Source of the DNA: Micromonospora sp. NBC_01796
GTDB taxonomy: Bacteria > Actinomycetota > Actinomycetes > Mycobacteriales > Micromonosporaceae
Length of the DNA stretch: 64,000 bases
NCBI RefSeq assembly: GCF_035917455.1
Contig: NZ_CP109078.1
Span: 6,618,001 to 6,682,000, forward strand
Direction of reading: 5' to 3'
How positions within the stretch are numbered: the first letter of the stretch is position 1; each line of letters starts with the position of its first letter. The position numbers and the translations under genes were made by a program. The notes below the pieces were generated by a model. That model ran no database searches, was not told the DNA's origin, and saw only the letters and a list, made by a program, of their open reading frames with translations. Positions 16,706 through 25,709 of the stretch are shown here, piece by piece.

Positions 16706-17683
16706 GTGCGGCTGCGGCGTACGGATCTGACGAAGCCCGGCTACGGCCGGCGCGTACGGGGCCGTGGGGTCAGCTTCCTCGACCGCGACGGACGCCCGCT
16801 GCGCGACCCGGACGAGGTGCAACGCCTCCGTGAGCTGGTGATCCCACCGGCCTGGCGGGACGTCTGGATCTGCCCCGATCCCCACGGCCACATTCAGGCC
16901 ACCGGAACCGACGCGGCCGGACGAAAGCAGTACCTCTACCACCCGCGCTGGCGGGCGAACCGGGACCGGGACAAGTTCGCGCACGTCCTGACGGTCGCCC
17001 GGCGGCTACCGGCGTTGCGCCGGAGAATCGACCGTGATCTCGCCGGTCGGGGGCTGAACCGTGCCCGGGTGCTCGCCGCCGTCGTCAAACTGCTCGACCT
17101 GGGCATGTTCCGCATCGGTGGCGACCAGTACGCCACCGGCGACGACCCGACGTACGGCGTGTCGACCCTGCGTCCGGAACACGTACGCCCCGGGCGCGGC
17201 TGCGTGGTCCTGGAGTTCGCCGCGAAGGGTGGGATCGAACAGGCACGGCAGGTCACCGACCCGGAGGTCTGCCGGGTTCTGCGGGACCTGCGCCGCAGGC
17301 GCCGCGACTCCGACCGGTTGTTCGGATACTGGGCGGGGCGACGCTGGCACGACGTGCACGCCGACGACGTCAACAACTACCTGCGCGAGTTGAGCGGAAT
17401 GCCGATGTCGGCGAAGGACTTCCGTACCTGGAAGGCGACGGTGCGTACGTCCCGGGTGCTGGCCGAGGCGGCGCCGCAGCGGTCGAAAACCGGCCGTCGC
17501 AGGGTCGTCGCCGAGGCGATGCGGGATGTGTCCGACCTGCTCGGCAACACCCCCGCCGTCGCGCGGACGTCGTACGTGGACCCGACCCTGCTCGACCGGT
17601 ACGACAACGGCCAAACACCCGACATCCGACCCGGTACGTCCGACGCAGCGGCCGAACGCGCCGTGCTCAGATTCCTCCTATGA
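16706..17683 (+). CDS. DNA topoisomerase IB
   Basis: Product of 325 residues, usual for bacterial poxvirus-like topoisomerase IB. The N-terminal DNA-clamp domain shows GRGVSFLDRDGRPL and LVIPPAWRDVWICPDP. The catalytic part contains MFRIGGDQYATGDDPTYGVSTL (split motif with Arg), EFAAKGG (Lys), a conserved DFRTWKATV near residue 235, and the active-site Tyr at about 290 in TSYVDPTLL. It nicks one strand through a 3'-phosphotyrosine and relaxes supercoils. The start is GTG at 16706. It converges with and overlaps the next gene by six bases. Confidence 0.9.
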   Translation: MRLRRTDLTKPGYGRRVRGRGVSFLDRDGRPLRDPDEVQRLRELVIPPAWRDVWICPDPHGHIQATGTDAAGRKQYLYHPRWRANRDRDKFAHVLTVARRLPALRRRIDRDLAGRGLNRARVLAAVVKLLDLGMFRIGGDQYATGDDPTYGVSTLRPEHVRPGRGCVVLEFAAKGGIEQARQVTDPEVCRVLRDLRRRRRDSDRLFGYWAGRRWHDVHADDVNNYLRELSGMPMSAKDFRTWKATVRTSRVLAEAAPQRSKTGRRRVVAEAMRDVSDLLGNTPAVARTSYVDPTLLDRYDNGQTPDIRPGTSDAAAERAVLRFLL

Positions 17684-18334
17684 CCGCGGTGTGCTGTCCC
17701 AGCGCCACGTGGTGAGACGAGGGTGCCCCGGCAGTTCGGTGCGGCCGGTGGCCCACAGCAGGGTGAGCCAGGGATCCGCACCGCCCGGAGCCTCCGGAAA
17801 CAGACGGGCGAGCACCCGCGAGCAGAGAGCGGAGGGCGGGGTCCAGGCAAGCCCGAAGCCTTCCGCCAGATCGTGCATGTGTACCAGCGTCTCCACCACC
17901 CCCATCGCCGCGAAGCCTTCGGGGTCCGACACCCCGGCGCCGTGGTGGGCGCGGACCCGGGGCGGCGTCGTGCGCACCATGGCGACCAGCAGCGCACCGC
18001 ACGCCTCCAGCACCTGCACCAGGCCGGCCGGACCCGCGTCACGGTCCGCGAAGAGGAAGTTCGCGGGTCCGTCCGGCCTCTTCCGGCTCAACACGAAAGG
18101 GACATGGGTGTCCAGCGGCGGGCTCTGCGGCCCCAACTGCACGGCGTAGTAGAACAGGTCATCGGCGAGGTGCTCGGCGGTCTCCCAGCAGTCCCACTCC
18201 AGCGAACCGGCCTTACCGGCCCACCCCTGCGGGGGCGCGTCCCGAAGGACGCCCACGGCGAGCCGCACGGCAAGGTCGACGTCGTCCGCGGTGACGGGAG
18301 ACAGGACTGATCCGGTTTCGGCTGATCGAGACAT
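17678..18334 (-). CDS. Hypothetical protein resembling the MDMPI/DinB helical-bundle family
   Basis: Product of 218 residues. WETAEHLADDLFYYAVQLG and the ETLVHMHDLAEGFG stretch mirror the two metal-ligand regions (H and HxxD) of DinB/maleylpyruvate-isomerase-like bundles, although overall similarity is weak. The ATG at 18334 was chosen because the 24 in-frame codons upstream look random. It converges with the topoisomerase gene. The role is unknown; a thiol-dependent enzyme is only a guess. Confidence 0.55.
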   Translation of the reverse strand: MSRSAETGSVLSPVTADDVDLAVRLAVGVLRDAPPQGWAGKAGSLEWDCWETAEHLADDLFYYAVQLGPQSPPLDTHVPFVLSRKRPDGPANFLFADRDAGPAGLVQVLEACGALLVAMVRTTPPRVRAHHGAGVSDPEGFAAMGVVETLVHMHDLAEGFGLAWTPPSALCSRVLARLFPEAPGGADPWLTLLWATGRTELPGHPRLTTWRWDSTPRS

Positions 18335-18524
18335 GGCAGCACCGTATCGCGAGGGAAGAGGGCAACCTGTTCTGGTCCGCGAGAACCGGAGCCAGAGGTT
18401 CGCCACTTCGGCGCCACCTCGGCTTCCGGTCCCCGCGGATGTTCGTCAGAACGAGCGCCACTCGTCGACCATCGGGGGTCAGCGGCCAGATTGACCCAGA
18501 GGGCCGCTACGTCACCCTGCGTAC

Positions 18525-19268
18525 CTACACCTCCACTGCACCCCGAACTCCTCGCAGCGCCGCTGCGAGGTCGGCAGCGATCTCGAAGGTCGGTGCCGCC
18601 CTCCCGGTCTCGTCTGCGTCCAGCGCGACGTGCTCGACGCGGGCCAGCATCTCCGTTGCGGTCTCCCGGTCATGGAGCGCCAGAGCCAGTTCTGCGCGGT
18701 ACACCAGAACCTCTACGTGTGTGACGGGGTCGTCGTCGGCCTGCGGGCGAGCCAACGCGCTGTCGAGGATGCGGACTGCCTGGCCGGCGTCACCCTTGGA
18801 GTCGGCCAGCACGACGGCGTTCGCCAGCGCTTTGGCGAGTCGTCCGGCGGATGCGGGGGCTGACGTGGGCATCGTGGCGGGGTTCTGGAAGACGCGGATC
18901 CAGTTGCCGCCCGGGTCGACGACGCTGAATCCGCCCAGCCCGTCGGCGTTCTTTCGAGCCCTGGGCCGGGTCATCCGCGGCATTCCGGACACCAGGACTT
19001 TGCCGTACGCGTCCCGCATGCCGGTAGCGAAAGCCCGGTGCAGTTCCGCGATGTCCGGGGTGATCACGAGACAGGAGCCGTAGGAATGCTCTGGGTCGAA
19101 CCCGGCGATCTCGAAGAATTGCAGGTGCAGGTCTTCACGTTGCAGTGCCACGCAGGGGTTGGGTTTGCGCTGCTTATACGTGGTGCTGAAGCCGAGAACC
19201 CGGTAGAAGGTCTCGATGTCGTCAATCGACGCGCAGGGCAGCAGGGGAACGGTCACCTCGTTGGTCAT
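18525..19268 (-). CDS. VOC (glyoxalase/bleomycin-resistance) domain protein with an extra helical C-terminal domain
   Basis: Product of 247 residues. The first ~130 are a VOC fold: TVPLLPCASIDDIETFYRVLGF at the start, LHLQFFEI in the middle and SVVDPGGNWIRVFQ at the end. The rest (about 140-247) is Ala-rich and helical, with TPR-like spacing (LAKALANAVVLADSKGDAGQ, VLVYRAELALALHD). Such fusion is not usual for VOC proteins, which average 120-150 residues. The substrate is unknown. No neighbour suggests a pathway. Confidence 0.75.
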   Translation of the reverse strand: MTNEVTVPLLPCASIDDIETFYRVLGFSTTYKQRKPNPCVALQREDLHLQFFEIAGFDPEHSYGSCLVITPDIAELHRAFATGMRDAYGKVLVSGMPRMTRPRARKNADGLGGFSVVDPGGNWIRVFQNPATMPTSAPASAGRLAKALANAVVLADSKGDAGQAVRILDSALARPQADDDPVTHVEVLVYRAELALALHDRETATEMLARVEHVALDADETGRAAPTFEIAADLAAALRGVRGAVEV

Positions 19269-19460
19269 GGCTCTTTCCTAGGCGTCGCGGAGGGTCTGTC
19301 GCACATGGAAATAGCCGATCATCGCCCGAGCCCATCCGATCGGGCGATGCGACCGCAGTCGGCGTGCAGCCGCTTGGATGTGCGGAGACGTCCGTCGGAC
19401 GGCTGGGGGTGTGGTGGCAGAGCCTGTCGGGTGGGCGGCACGGCTGGTTGAATCGTCGGA

Positions 19461-19961
19461 ATGACTGGCTGGCCGACTGTGATCGGGACGCTCGGCGGGG
19501 TCGCCGTCACGGCCCTCCTCGGGCTCGTGACCGCATACCTCACACATCGCTGGCAGCAGGAGCGGGTTCGCCAGGAGCAGCAGATCGTGTCCCACCGGGA
19601 GCTTCGCGCGGCACGCCGCGACGTTTATGCGCGGTATCTGGTGTCGGCCCAGCATGCGTTCGATGCCGCGAAAGCCCAGTACCTGGCCAACCGCGACCAA
19701 CCACGGGATCCGGCCGAGTTCACCACGGACCCGCCCGAGGAGATGCGCGTCGCGATCGCCGCCAACGAGGCGCTACGGGTCGAGGTGATGCTGCTGGCCG
19801 GCGAGCCGCTGCGGGCCGCGTTGGAGGCGTACGACAGGGGTTTGTGGAGACTGTGGCCGGTGCTGGGGTCCGGCAACGACCGGAGCTTCCAATCGGACAG
19901 CACCCGGAGGTACCACCGCCTGGTCCAGGCAATGCACGACGAGGTCACCGGCACCCATTGA
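19461..19961 (+). CDS. Small membrane-anchored coiled-coil hypothetical protein
   Basis: Product of 166 residues. One hydrophobic helix at about residues 5-27 (IGTLGGVAVTALLGLVTAYL) is followed by a charged coiled-coil segment (HRWQQERVRQEQQIVSHRE) and an alpha-helical remainder with no recognisable domain. This single-anchor plus coiled-coil form is common in actinobacterial proteins of unknown role. It is monocistronic and has no obvious Shine-Dalgarno sequence. Confidence 0.6.
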   Translation: MTGWPTVIGTLGGVAVTALLGLVTAYLTHRWQQERVRQEQQIVSHRELRAARRDVYARYLVSAQHAFDAAKAQYLANRDQPRDPAEFTTDPPEEMRVAIAANEALRVEVMLLAGEPLRAALEAYDRGLWRLWPVLGSGNDRSFQSDSTRRYHRLVQAMHDEVTGTH

Positions 19962-20011
19962 AGACGCCGTACGCCCTACGGTCGGTTTGATCTTTCACGC
20001 CATGCAGGTGA

Positions 20012-20460
20012 TCAAGTCGTGTCGTCACCCCGGACGAGCCATCGACGGATCGTCGACAGGTCCGCCTCGGTCAGGCCGGTGTACGGGTCGACGCGGTGCA
20101 GCAGCGCCCTTGCCGGGTGATGCGCCTTGACCCATCGCCGGTCGGCGTCGGTTGTCTCGTCGTCGAGCCAGACGAACGGACGTCCGGCTGCCCACCGACC
20201 GGGAGGTCCGGAAGCCCGAGCCGTGGCGAGATGACCTCGTTCGCCTCCGCCATCCACGTCGTTGCCCAGACCAACTGGCATCCCAGGGACATCAGTCCGC
20301 GCCCGTCATCCGGGTCGAGCCGATCGAGCAGGGGATTGCCCGTATCGTCCGATGGTCGAGCCGGGGAAGGTCTTCGATCACCCGGCCGGGCCTTGAACGG
20401 GATCAGCGGTCCGTCCACGTCGAGGAAGAGCAGGGGGCGGGTGGCGAGGCCGGGCGTCAC
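20012..20460 (-). pseudogene. HAD-superfamily hydrolase, broken by an internal deletion and frameshift
   Basis: The first frame (GTG at 20460) reads LLFLDVDGPLIPF, the HAD motif I with its nucleophile DxD, and continues through QLVWATTWMAEANEVI and LGLPDLPV. The rest of a normal protein appears in another frame: WAAGRPFVWLDDETTDAD, then RALLHRVDPYTGLTEADL to a TGA at 20012. The switch is near 20195-20215. About 15 residues that usually lie between these parts (around a HWKT motif in relatives, from memory) are missing, so this is a deletion rather than a single-base slip. It is probably inactive. Confidence 0.65.
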
Positions 20461-20548
20461 GCCCGAACCGTAACGTGAGGACGGTCCGGGCTGCACCGGG
20501 TACGCGGCCGGACGCCGGGCGGCCCCGACCAGACAGCGGGGAGAGCGC

Positions 20549-21388
20549 ATGACATCGACCGTGTTTCGTTTCGACCAGGGCCTGGCGGTACGGCGGCTGG
20601 GGTTCGGTGCCATGCACCTGCCCACCGAGCCGGGTCCTGCCCACGAAGCCGCTCTGACGGTGGTCCGGCGGGCTGTCGAACTCGGCGTCACGCTGATCGA
20701 CACCGCCTACCTGTACGGCGGGGGAGCCAACGAGGAACTTCTTGCCGAGGCCCTGCATCCCTATCCGGACGGGCTGCTCATCACCACGAAGGTCGGTGTC
20801 GCACGCTCCGGCGCTGGGGGCGAATGGAAGCTGGACGGGCGCCCGGCGGTCCTGCGTACGCAGGTCGAGCAGGGATTGCGCCGGCTGCGGTTGGAGCGGA
20901 TCGAGCTGCTCCAGCTACATCGGATCGATCCGGAGACACCGCTCGCCGACCAGCTCGGCACACTGCGCGATCTGAGGGCCGAGGGAAAGATCGGCCGGAT
21001 CGGACTTTCCGAGGTCACCGTCGCCGAACTCGACCAGGCACGGCGGATCGTCGACGTGGCGAGTGTGCAGAACAGGTACAACGTGCTCGATCGCGAGCAT
21101 GAGCCCGTACTCGAAGCCTGTGAGCGGGCGGGGATCGCGTTCCTGCCGTGGCGGCCGGTCGCGGCAGGTTCGTCGGGAGCGAAGGCGGAGATCGCGGCGG
21201 TGGCGGCCGAGGTCGGTGCCACACCCACCCAGGTTTTGCTCGCGTGGCTGCTGGGCCGGTCGCCGGTGATGCTCCCGATTCCGGGTACCGCTCGGCTGGA
21301 CCACCTGGAGGAAAATCTCGCCGCGGAAGGGCTCCACCTGGGCCAGACCCATCGCGCCCGCCTGGACCGGCTGCACGAGCCGGCGTAG
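20549..21388 (+). CDS. Aldo/keto reductase
   Basis: Product of 279 residues, normal for the family. The catalytic tetrad is visible: Asp in VTLIDTAYLYGGG, the Tyr in TAYLYG, Lys in LITTKVG and His in ELLQLHRID. The (beta/alpha)8 pattern continues with LRDLRAEGKIGRIGLSEVT, SVQNRYNVLDRE and the C-terminal NADPH-binding MLPIPGTARLDHLEENLAA. It reduces carbonyls with NADPH. It starts at ATG 20549 after GGGAGAG and follows the broken HAD gene divergently. Confidence 0.88.
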   Translation: MTSTVFRFDQGLAVRRLGFGAMHLPTEPGPAHEAALTVVRRAVELGVTLIDTAYLYGGGANEELLAEALHPYPDGLLITTKVGVARSGAGGEWKLDGRPAVLRTQVEQGLRRLRLERIELLQLHRIDPETPLADQLGTLRDLRAEGKIGRIGLSEVTVAELDQARRIVDVASVQNRYNVLDREHEPVLEACERAGIAFLPWRPVAAGSSGAKAEIAAVAAEVGATPTQVLLAWLLGRSPVMLPIPGTARLDHLEENLAAEGLHLGQTHRARLDRLHEPA

Positions 21389-21414
21389 GACTTCGAGGCA
21401 GTCCGTCATCCGCG

Positions 21415-22021
21415 TCATCGGGTGGCCGGCTCGTACCGGAGATTCTCACCAGCCGGCAGCAGATATCCCTCCCAGCGCGGTTCCGGTGCGATGCCGTCGA
21501 GCTGTTCGGAGGAGATGTCGGCGTTCAGTTTCGAAGCCGATGAGGCCGAGCCGGAACGGGACCTCGCGGAAGATTGTCGTGCCGACGGCGGCCAGCCAGT
21601 CGTCCAGGGGACGCCGCCAGACCAGGGAATCCTCCCCGCTCCGGGAGTCGAAGGGGAAGCCGCCGATGCGCGGGTCGACGCGCGCCAGAGCTCCCAGGGG
21701 CAGATAGAAGTCGAGCCATTCAGGATCCTCGTCGCCACCCAGGATCACGCAACCGCACACCACTCGGTGACCATTCGGAAGGTGCACCGTCCCCCGCAGG
21801 TGGCCGAAGGTCGCCAGGGATGAGACGGTGCAGGGAACTTCCGCCTGCTCACCAGGTTCGTGGTCTCGGGATCCGTAGCAGCCGTCGATGGAAGCCGCTC
21901 GCCACAGGGCCGTCAGCGCCCTTTGTAAGCCTTGATGATCCAGGTCGCCCAACTCGATGGACAGCTCGTAGAACCCTCCCGACCAGTTTTCTTCGTCGGT
22001 GAACGAGGCTGGATCAGGCAT
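21415..22021 (-). pseudogene. Uncharacterised protein gene with a frameshift near its 3' end
   Basis: The main frame from ATG 22021 reads NWSGGFYELSIELGDLDHQG to RLGLIGFE. It then runs into low-quality sequence. From about 21530 the frame that reads KLNADISSEQLDG and WEGYLLPAGENLRYEPATR to the TGA at 21415 has the better codon use and ends the way relatives seem to. The slip lies in a short stretch around 21526-21532. The family is unnamed (small actinobacterial proteins with FYELALELG- and GYLLP-like motifs, from memory). A single-base error or lesion would explain it. Confidence 0.55.
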
Positions 22022-22748
22022 GGCCCTTCCGAGGGGTCAGGACGCAGAACTCGTTGCCGTCGGGGTCGGCCAACAGCACCCGGCCGACGTCGTCCTGGCC
22101 GGTGTCGATTCGGGTGGCCCCGAGGGAGAGGAGACGGTCGACCTCCACTTGCTGGTCACCGTCGGCCGGTGGAGCGAGGTCGAAATGCAGCCGGTTCTTC
22201 CCGGTTTTCGGCATCAGGGGCGGGCCGCCCCAGGTGATCTTCGGACCGCCGTACGGGGAGCGGATCGCGGTCTCCTGGTCCTGGTCCCAGACCAATGGCC
22301 AGCCCAGCGCCTCGCTCCAGAAGTAGCCGACCCGCTGCGAACCGTCGGACGAGAGCGCGCCGATGAATCCGCACTCGGCTAGGAAGTTGTTGCCCGGCTC
22401 GATGACGCAGAACTCATTGCCCTCGGGGTCGGCGAGCACCACGTGATCCTCGTCGGGGAGTTGGCCGACGTCGATGTGCCGCGCGCCGAGCTTGAGTGCC
22501 GTCGCCACCGTCTGCTGCTGCTGATCGAGGGACGCGCTCGTCAGATCGAAGTGGATCCTGTTCGGGCCGGTCTTCTGCTCCCGGCTCGGGAGAAATCGGA
22601 GCCGGAACCCGGTGTCGTCGCTCGGCAGGAGGGCGATGCCGTCGTGGGGATCGTCGGCCAACTCCCAGCCCAGGACACCGGCCCAGAATTGCCCGACACG
22701 GAGTGGGTCGTTGGCGTCAAAACAGAGCGCAAAAAGTTGGGTGGTCAT
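22014..22748 (-). CDS. Two-domain VOC protein (glyoxalase/bleomycin-resistance superfamily)
   Basis: Product of 244 residues made of two VOC halves. The first (about 1-115) runs QLFALCFDANDPLRVGQFWAGVLGWEL to VVLADPEGNEFCVIE; the second (about 120-244) runs GYFWSEALGWPLVWDQ to VLLADPDGNEFCVLTP. Each half ends with the ADPxGNEFC motif of the CFP30-like VOC subfamily. Ligand and role are unknown. The start is the ATG at 22748; four more codons are possible. It overlaps the broken gene downstream by eight bases, so the two were probably co-transcribed. Confidence 0.82.
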   Translation of the reverse strand: MTTQLFALCFDANDPLRVGQFWAGVLGWELADDPHDGIALLPSDDTGFRLRFLPSREQKTGPNRIHFDLTSASLDQQQQTVATALKLGARHIDVGQLPDEDHVVLADPEGNEFCVIEPGNNFLAECGFIGALSSDGSQRVGYFWSEALGWPLVWDQDQETAIRSPYGGPKITWGGPPLMPKTGKNRLHFDLAPPADGDQQVEVDRLLSLGATRIDTGQDDVGRVLLADPDGNEFCVLTPRKGHA

Positions 22749-22913
22749 CCGGCTTCGCATCTCCGATCTGGTGACTCATGGTCGGAGACACGGCACCTCC
22801 GCCCTGTCCCGCGAGGAAATCAACGCTAGGACGGTCGGCGCCCGTCATGCAACGCGAATACCAGCGGGGGTGGCCCGGCGGTAGCCGGTCATCGCCGCGC
22901 GAAGGGAGTGGGT

Positions 22914-23435
22914 ATGACACCGGACGAACTTGTCACTCTGGCGCTTGAGGTTTCCGAGGAGGGCATGCGGGCGGGTGAGCTGCCTGTCGGCGCGGTCGTG
23001 GCGATGGGTGACGAGATCATCGGGCGTGCGTACACCCAGGAGCGGACGCAGGGCCGCCGACTGGTCCACGCCGATCTGCTGGCCCTGGAACAGGCCGACC
23101 GGAGCCTCGGCTGGAAGCAGCGAAGGGATCCCCTGACGTTGGCGATCACGTTGGAGCCGTGTCTCATGTGCCTCGGAGCCGCGATGGCGCTCGGAGTGTC
23201 CCAGGTCTACTACGGTCTGGAGGCACCTGACGACGGCGCTGCCGGCGTACCCGCCGTATGGCAGCCGTCTCGGCAAACCATGTGGTTTTCGCAGGTACCT
23301 GCCGTGGCGGGCGGATACCGTCGATTCGAGTGCCGGGACCAGTTCCGCCGCTACGCTCTGACCGCGTCGAACACCAATCTGCGCCGGTACGCCGAAAGCA
23401 TGAGTATCGAGCCGGACGAATCGGTCGGCGTGTGA
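22914..23435 (+). CDS. Cytidine/deoxycytidylate deaminase-fold nucleoside deaminase, variant active site
   Basis: Product of 173 residues with the zinc-binding second motif intact (PCLMC: Cys 83 and Cys 86). The first motif reads VHADLLAL: His 52 is present but the proton-shuttle Glu of HAE is Asp 54. In TadA/guanine-deaminase relatives the Glu is needed for catalysis, so activity may be altered or the substrate may differ. PVGAVVAMGDEIIG near the N-terminus fits the fold. ATG 22914 is preferred over the GTG two codons upstream because of the GGGAG spacing. Confidence 0.8.
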   Translation: MTPDELVTLALEVSEEGMRAGELPVGAVVAMGDEIIGRAYTQERTQGRRLVHADLLALEQADRSLGWKQRRDPLTLAITLEPCLMCLGAAMALGVSQVYYGLEAPDDGAAGVPAVWQPSRQTMWFSQVPAVAGGYRRFECRDQFRRYALTASNTNLRRYAESMSIEPDESVGV

Positions 23436-23655
23436 CCACGGCGGGAGTCTGATGGCGGGTACGACTCGCGGCGATGGCGCCCCGAGGCGTACCCGCCGGC
23501 CCTGCGCCACGTCGCAAGGTCCCCTTCGCTCTCCTGAGGATGGGCCTTCACCCGCCGGGGACGGAGACATCCGCTCGACAGGGGCCGCGGTAACGAACGC
23601 CGGGTTTGCCAGGGCGGGTGGAGAGTGTGGTTGTGTCGATCTTTATGATCACCCG

Positions 23656-24642
23656 ATGTTCGGACTCTTCAGGAAGCCGCCCACACCGGATACCGACTAT
23701 GGCCAGGCCGACCTGGAGTTGCGCAGTGCGCGTGACCGGGCGCTCGCGGGTGACTGGGCAGCAGGCCGCGACCTGATCAGGTCGACCGGCAAGGACTGGG
23801 AGCTGCGCGGCCGTAGGCTCGCGGTGCTGAGCAGCGCCGTCGCGGAGTCCTCGCAGTGGCTGGACGCGTGGGAAGCCACTGCGCCAGACGACCCGACGGT
23901 TGCCATCCTGCGAGCTGGTGCCCTGATGGACCAGGCTGGCAAGGCCCGGGGCCAAGCGTCTGCGCGCAACACCAGCCGGGAGCAGTTCGAGAGGTTCCAA
24001 CAGCTTTCCGCCCTCGCGACCGAGGCCGGCCACCGCGCGGCGGAGCTCAACCCGGACGACCCCTATCCATGGGCGACCAGCATGACCTCGATGCTCGCCA
24101 ACGGCCGCCAGCAGCGCGACGAGTTCCTCGTGGCGATGGACGAGTCGGTCAAGCGTGATCCGTACAATTTCGACGCTCACCTCATGGCGGTGACTTTCCG
24201 CTGTGCGAAGTGGTACGGCTCGCACGAGCAGATGTTCGACGCCGCCCGCGAGCCCGCCGCCGCCGCACCCGCCGGGTCATCGGTCGCGATGCTGCCGCTG
24301 CTCGCCCACTTCGAGTACGCGCTGCGCGAATTCGGCTTTGACACGCGGGCGGAGTCGCTGAGCACAAAAGCGAGTTACTTCCGCCGGCCGGAGGTGATCG
24401 GGGAGATCGACGCGTGCGCGGCGAAGTGGCGCGGGGCCGGCGAGCCTCGCCTGATCGGTCGGGGCATCACGCTTCGTCACTGGCTGGCGCTGGCGAACTA
24501 CCTGGCCGACCATGACCGGAAGGGGACCAAGGCTCTGCTCGCGCAAATCGGTCCCTACCTCGGAAACACCGCGACGTACGGCTACTTCTGGATGCGGCAG
24601 ACCGAGGGCTTCCACGCCGTCTGGAAGTGGGCCGACAAATGA
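23656..24642 (+). CDS. Hypothetical alpha-helical (TPR-like) protein
   Basis: Product of 328 residues beginning MFGLFRKPPTPDTDYG. Repeated helix pairs with Ala/Leu spacing (DRALAGDWAAGRDLIR; RAAELNPDDPYPWATS; ESVKRDPYNFDAHLM) suggest TPR or Sel1-like units for protein binding. No signal peptide, membrane helix or catalytic motif is seen. The start follows a poor upstream region and has no clear Shine-Dalgarno sequence, but the start choice fits codon use. It is monocistronic. Possible DUF4034-like protein; not certain. Confidence 0.6.
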   Translation: MFGLFRKPPTPDTDYGQADLELRSARDRALAGDWAAGRDLIRSTGKDWELRGRRLAVLSSAVAESSQWLDAWEATAPDDPTVAILRAGALMDQAGKARGQASARNTSREQFERFQQLSALATEAGHRAAELNPDDPYPWATSMTSMLANGRQQRDEFLVAMDESVKRDPYNFDAHLMAVTFRCAKWYGSHEQMFDAAREPAAAAPAGSSVAMLPLLAHFEYALREFGFDTRAESLSTKASYFRRPEVIGEIDACAAKWRGAGEPRLIGRGITLRHWLALANYLADHDRKGTKALLAQIGPYLGNTATYGYFWMRQTEGFHAVWKWADK

Positions 24643-24721
24643 GCACGCCGGGGGCTCGACGTTCCTAAGCAACGCCGGCTCCCGCGCCACCGGCCACGTC
24701 AGCCCCCGACCGGTTCGGGTT

Positions 24722-25156
24722 TCAGCCCCGCAGGGTGGCGATGGCCTTCTCGATACGCCGCTGGCGTGTCTCGGGCTTCTTCGCGCTCTCGATCGCGCGT
24801 ACGTGCTCACGCTTGTGGCTGTACGCCAGATTGTCGTACGCGGCGCGGGCGATCGGGTCGTCGTCCAGGGCTCGGGCGAAGTCCGTCGGCTCGACGACGA
24901 CGCGTGGCTCGGTGTCGAGTTTCAGCTCGACCTCGACCTCGTCGCCGATCGCGACGCCCGCGGCCTGCCGGTTGGCGTTGCTGAGGCCGAGCAGGTGGCG
25001 ACCGCGCATGATGGCGACTCGGCTCCTCCAGGAATGCCCGTTGACCGTGATCGTCACCGGCGGCCGGGCGCCCCCGCCGAGCGCCTCCACCACATCGGGC
25101 GGCACTTCCAGCCCCCGCATGGGCTCGGGCGGCTCGACGAGGGTACGAAACTTCAC
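24722..25156 (-). CDS. DUF1905/YdeI-like domain protein
   Basis: Product of 144 residues. The N-terminal half matches DUF1905 (VPPDVVEALGGGARPPVTITVNG, then VAIMRGRHLLGLSNANR and VGDEVEV-like IGDEVEVELKLD). The C-terminal half is the YdeI-like piece (FARALDDDPIARAAYDNLAYSHKREHVR, AKKPETRQRRIEKAIATLR). Proteins of this form are common in actinobacteria and have no established reaction. The start ATG at 25156 is fixed by the MKFRTLVE opening. It is likely transcribed alone or after the minus-strand VOC gene 28 bp upstream. Confidence 0.8.
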   Translation of the reverse strand: MKFRTLVEPPEPMRGLEVPPDVVEALGGGARPPVTITVNGHSWRSRVAIMRGRHLLGLSNANRQAAGVAIGDEVEVELKLDTEPRVVVEPTDFARALDDDPIARAAYDNLAYSHKREHVRAIESAKKPETRQRRIEKAIATLRG

Positions 25157-25184
25157 GACGTGCTCCTTGCCGATCGGTACGGGG

Positions 25185-25577
25185 TCAGGAGGCGTAGGTG
25201 GTGATCTTCCACAGGTAGCCGTCAGGGTCGCTGAAGTAGCCGAAGTACCCGCCCCATTGGGCGGCCGCTGCCTCTCTGACCACGCTACCGCCGGCGGTCA
25301 CCGCATTGCGGATGGTCTCGTCCACCACCTCCCTGGAGTCGGGGTTGAGGTGGAACGAGGCGCCCCGGAAGCCGGACCCCTCCGCGGAGACGCCTGCGTC
25401 CTGTGCCGCCGCGTCCCATTCGTAGAGAGCCAGTTGTAGGGCTCCCTCGCCCAGGCTGAACGAGACGAAGTTGCGGGTATCCTTGTCGATCTTGAAGCCC
25501 AGACCTTCGGCGTAGAACTTCTTGGCGCGGTCCAGGTCCTTAACACCGAGCATGATGGCGCTCACCGACAGTGACAC
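25185..25577 (-). CDS. VOC family protein
   Basis: Product of 130 residues, a single VOC domain. It starts VSLSVSAIMLGVKDLDRAKKFY, the typical first strand and helix, and ends with FGYFSDPDGYLWKITTYA, the typical last strand. The GTG at 25577 is backed by an AAGGAG seven bases upstream. It diverges from the SigJ-like sigma factor gene with 130 bp between them, so the two may share control. Ligand unknown. Confidence 0.8.
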   Translation of the reverse strand: MSLSVSAIMLGVKDLDRAKKFYAEGLGFKIDKDTRNFVSFSLGEGALQLALYEWDAAAQDAGVSAEGSGFRGASFHLNPDSREVVDETIRNAVTAGGSVVREAAAAQWGGYFGYFSDPDGYLWKITTYAS

Positions 25578-25709
25578 GGTTTTCTCCTTGTAATTTCGAT
25601 CTGCTGGCCGTACCGGTGGGCCGGACATCGGTCCGGGGCCCGGGATGTCACACCGGCTCGGTTCCGCCGGTCAATTGGTATGACAGGCCGCGACGGAGGA
25701 ACGTGACAG

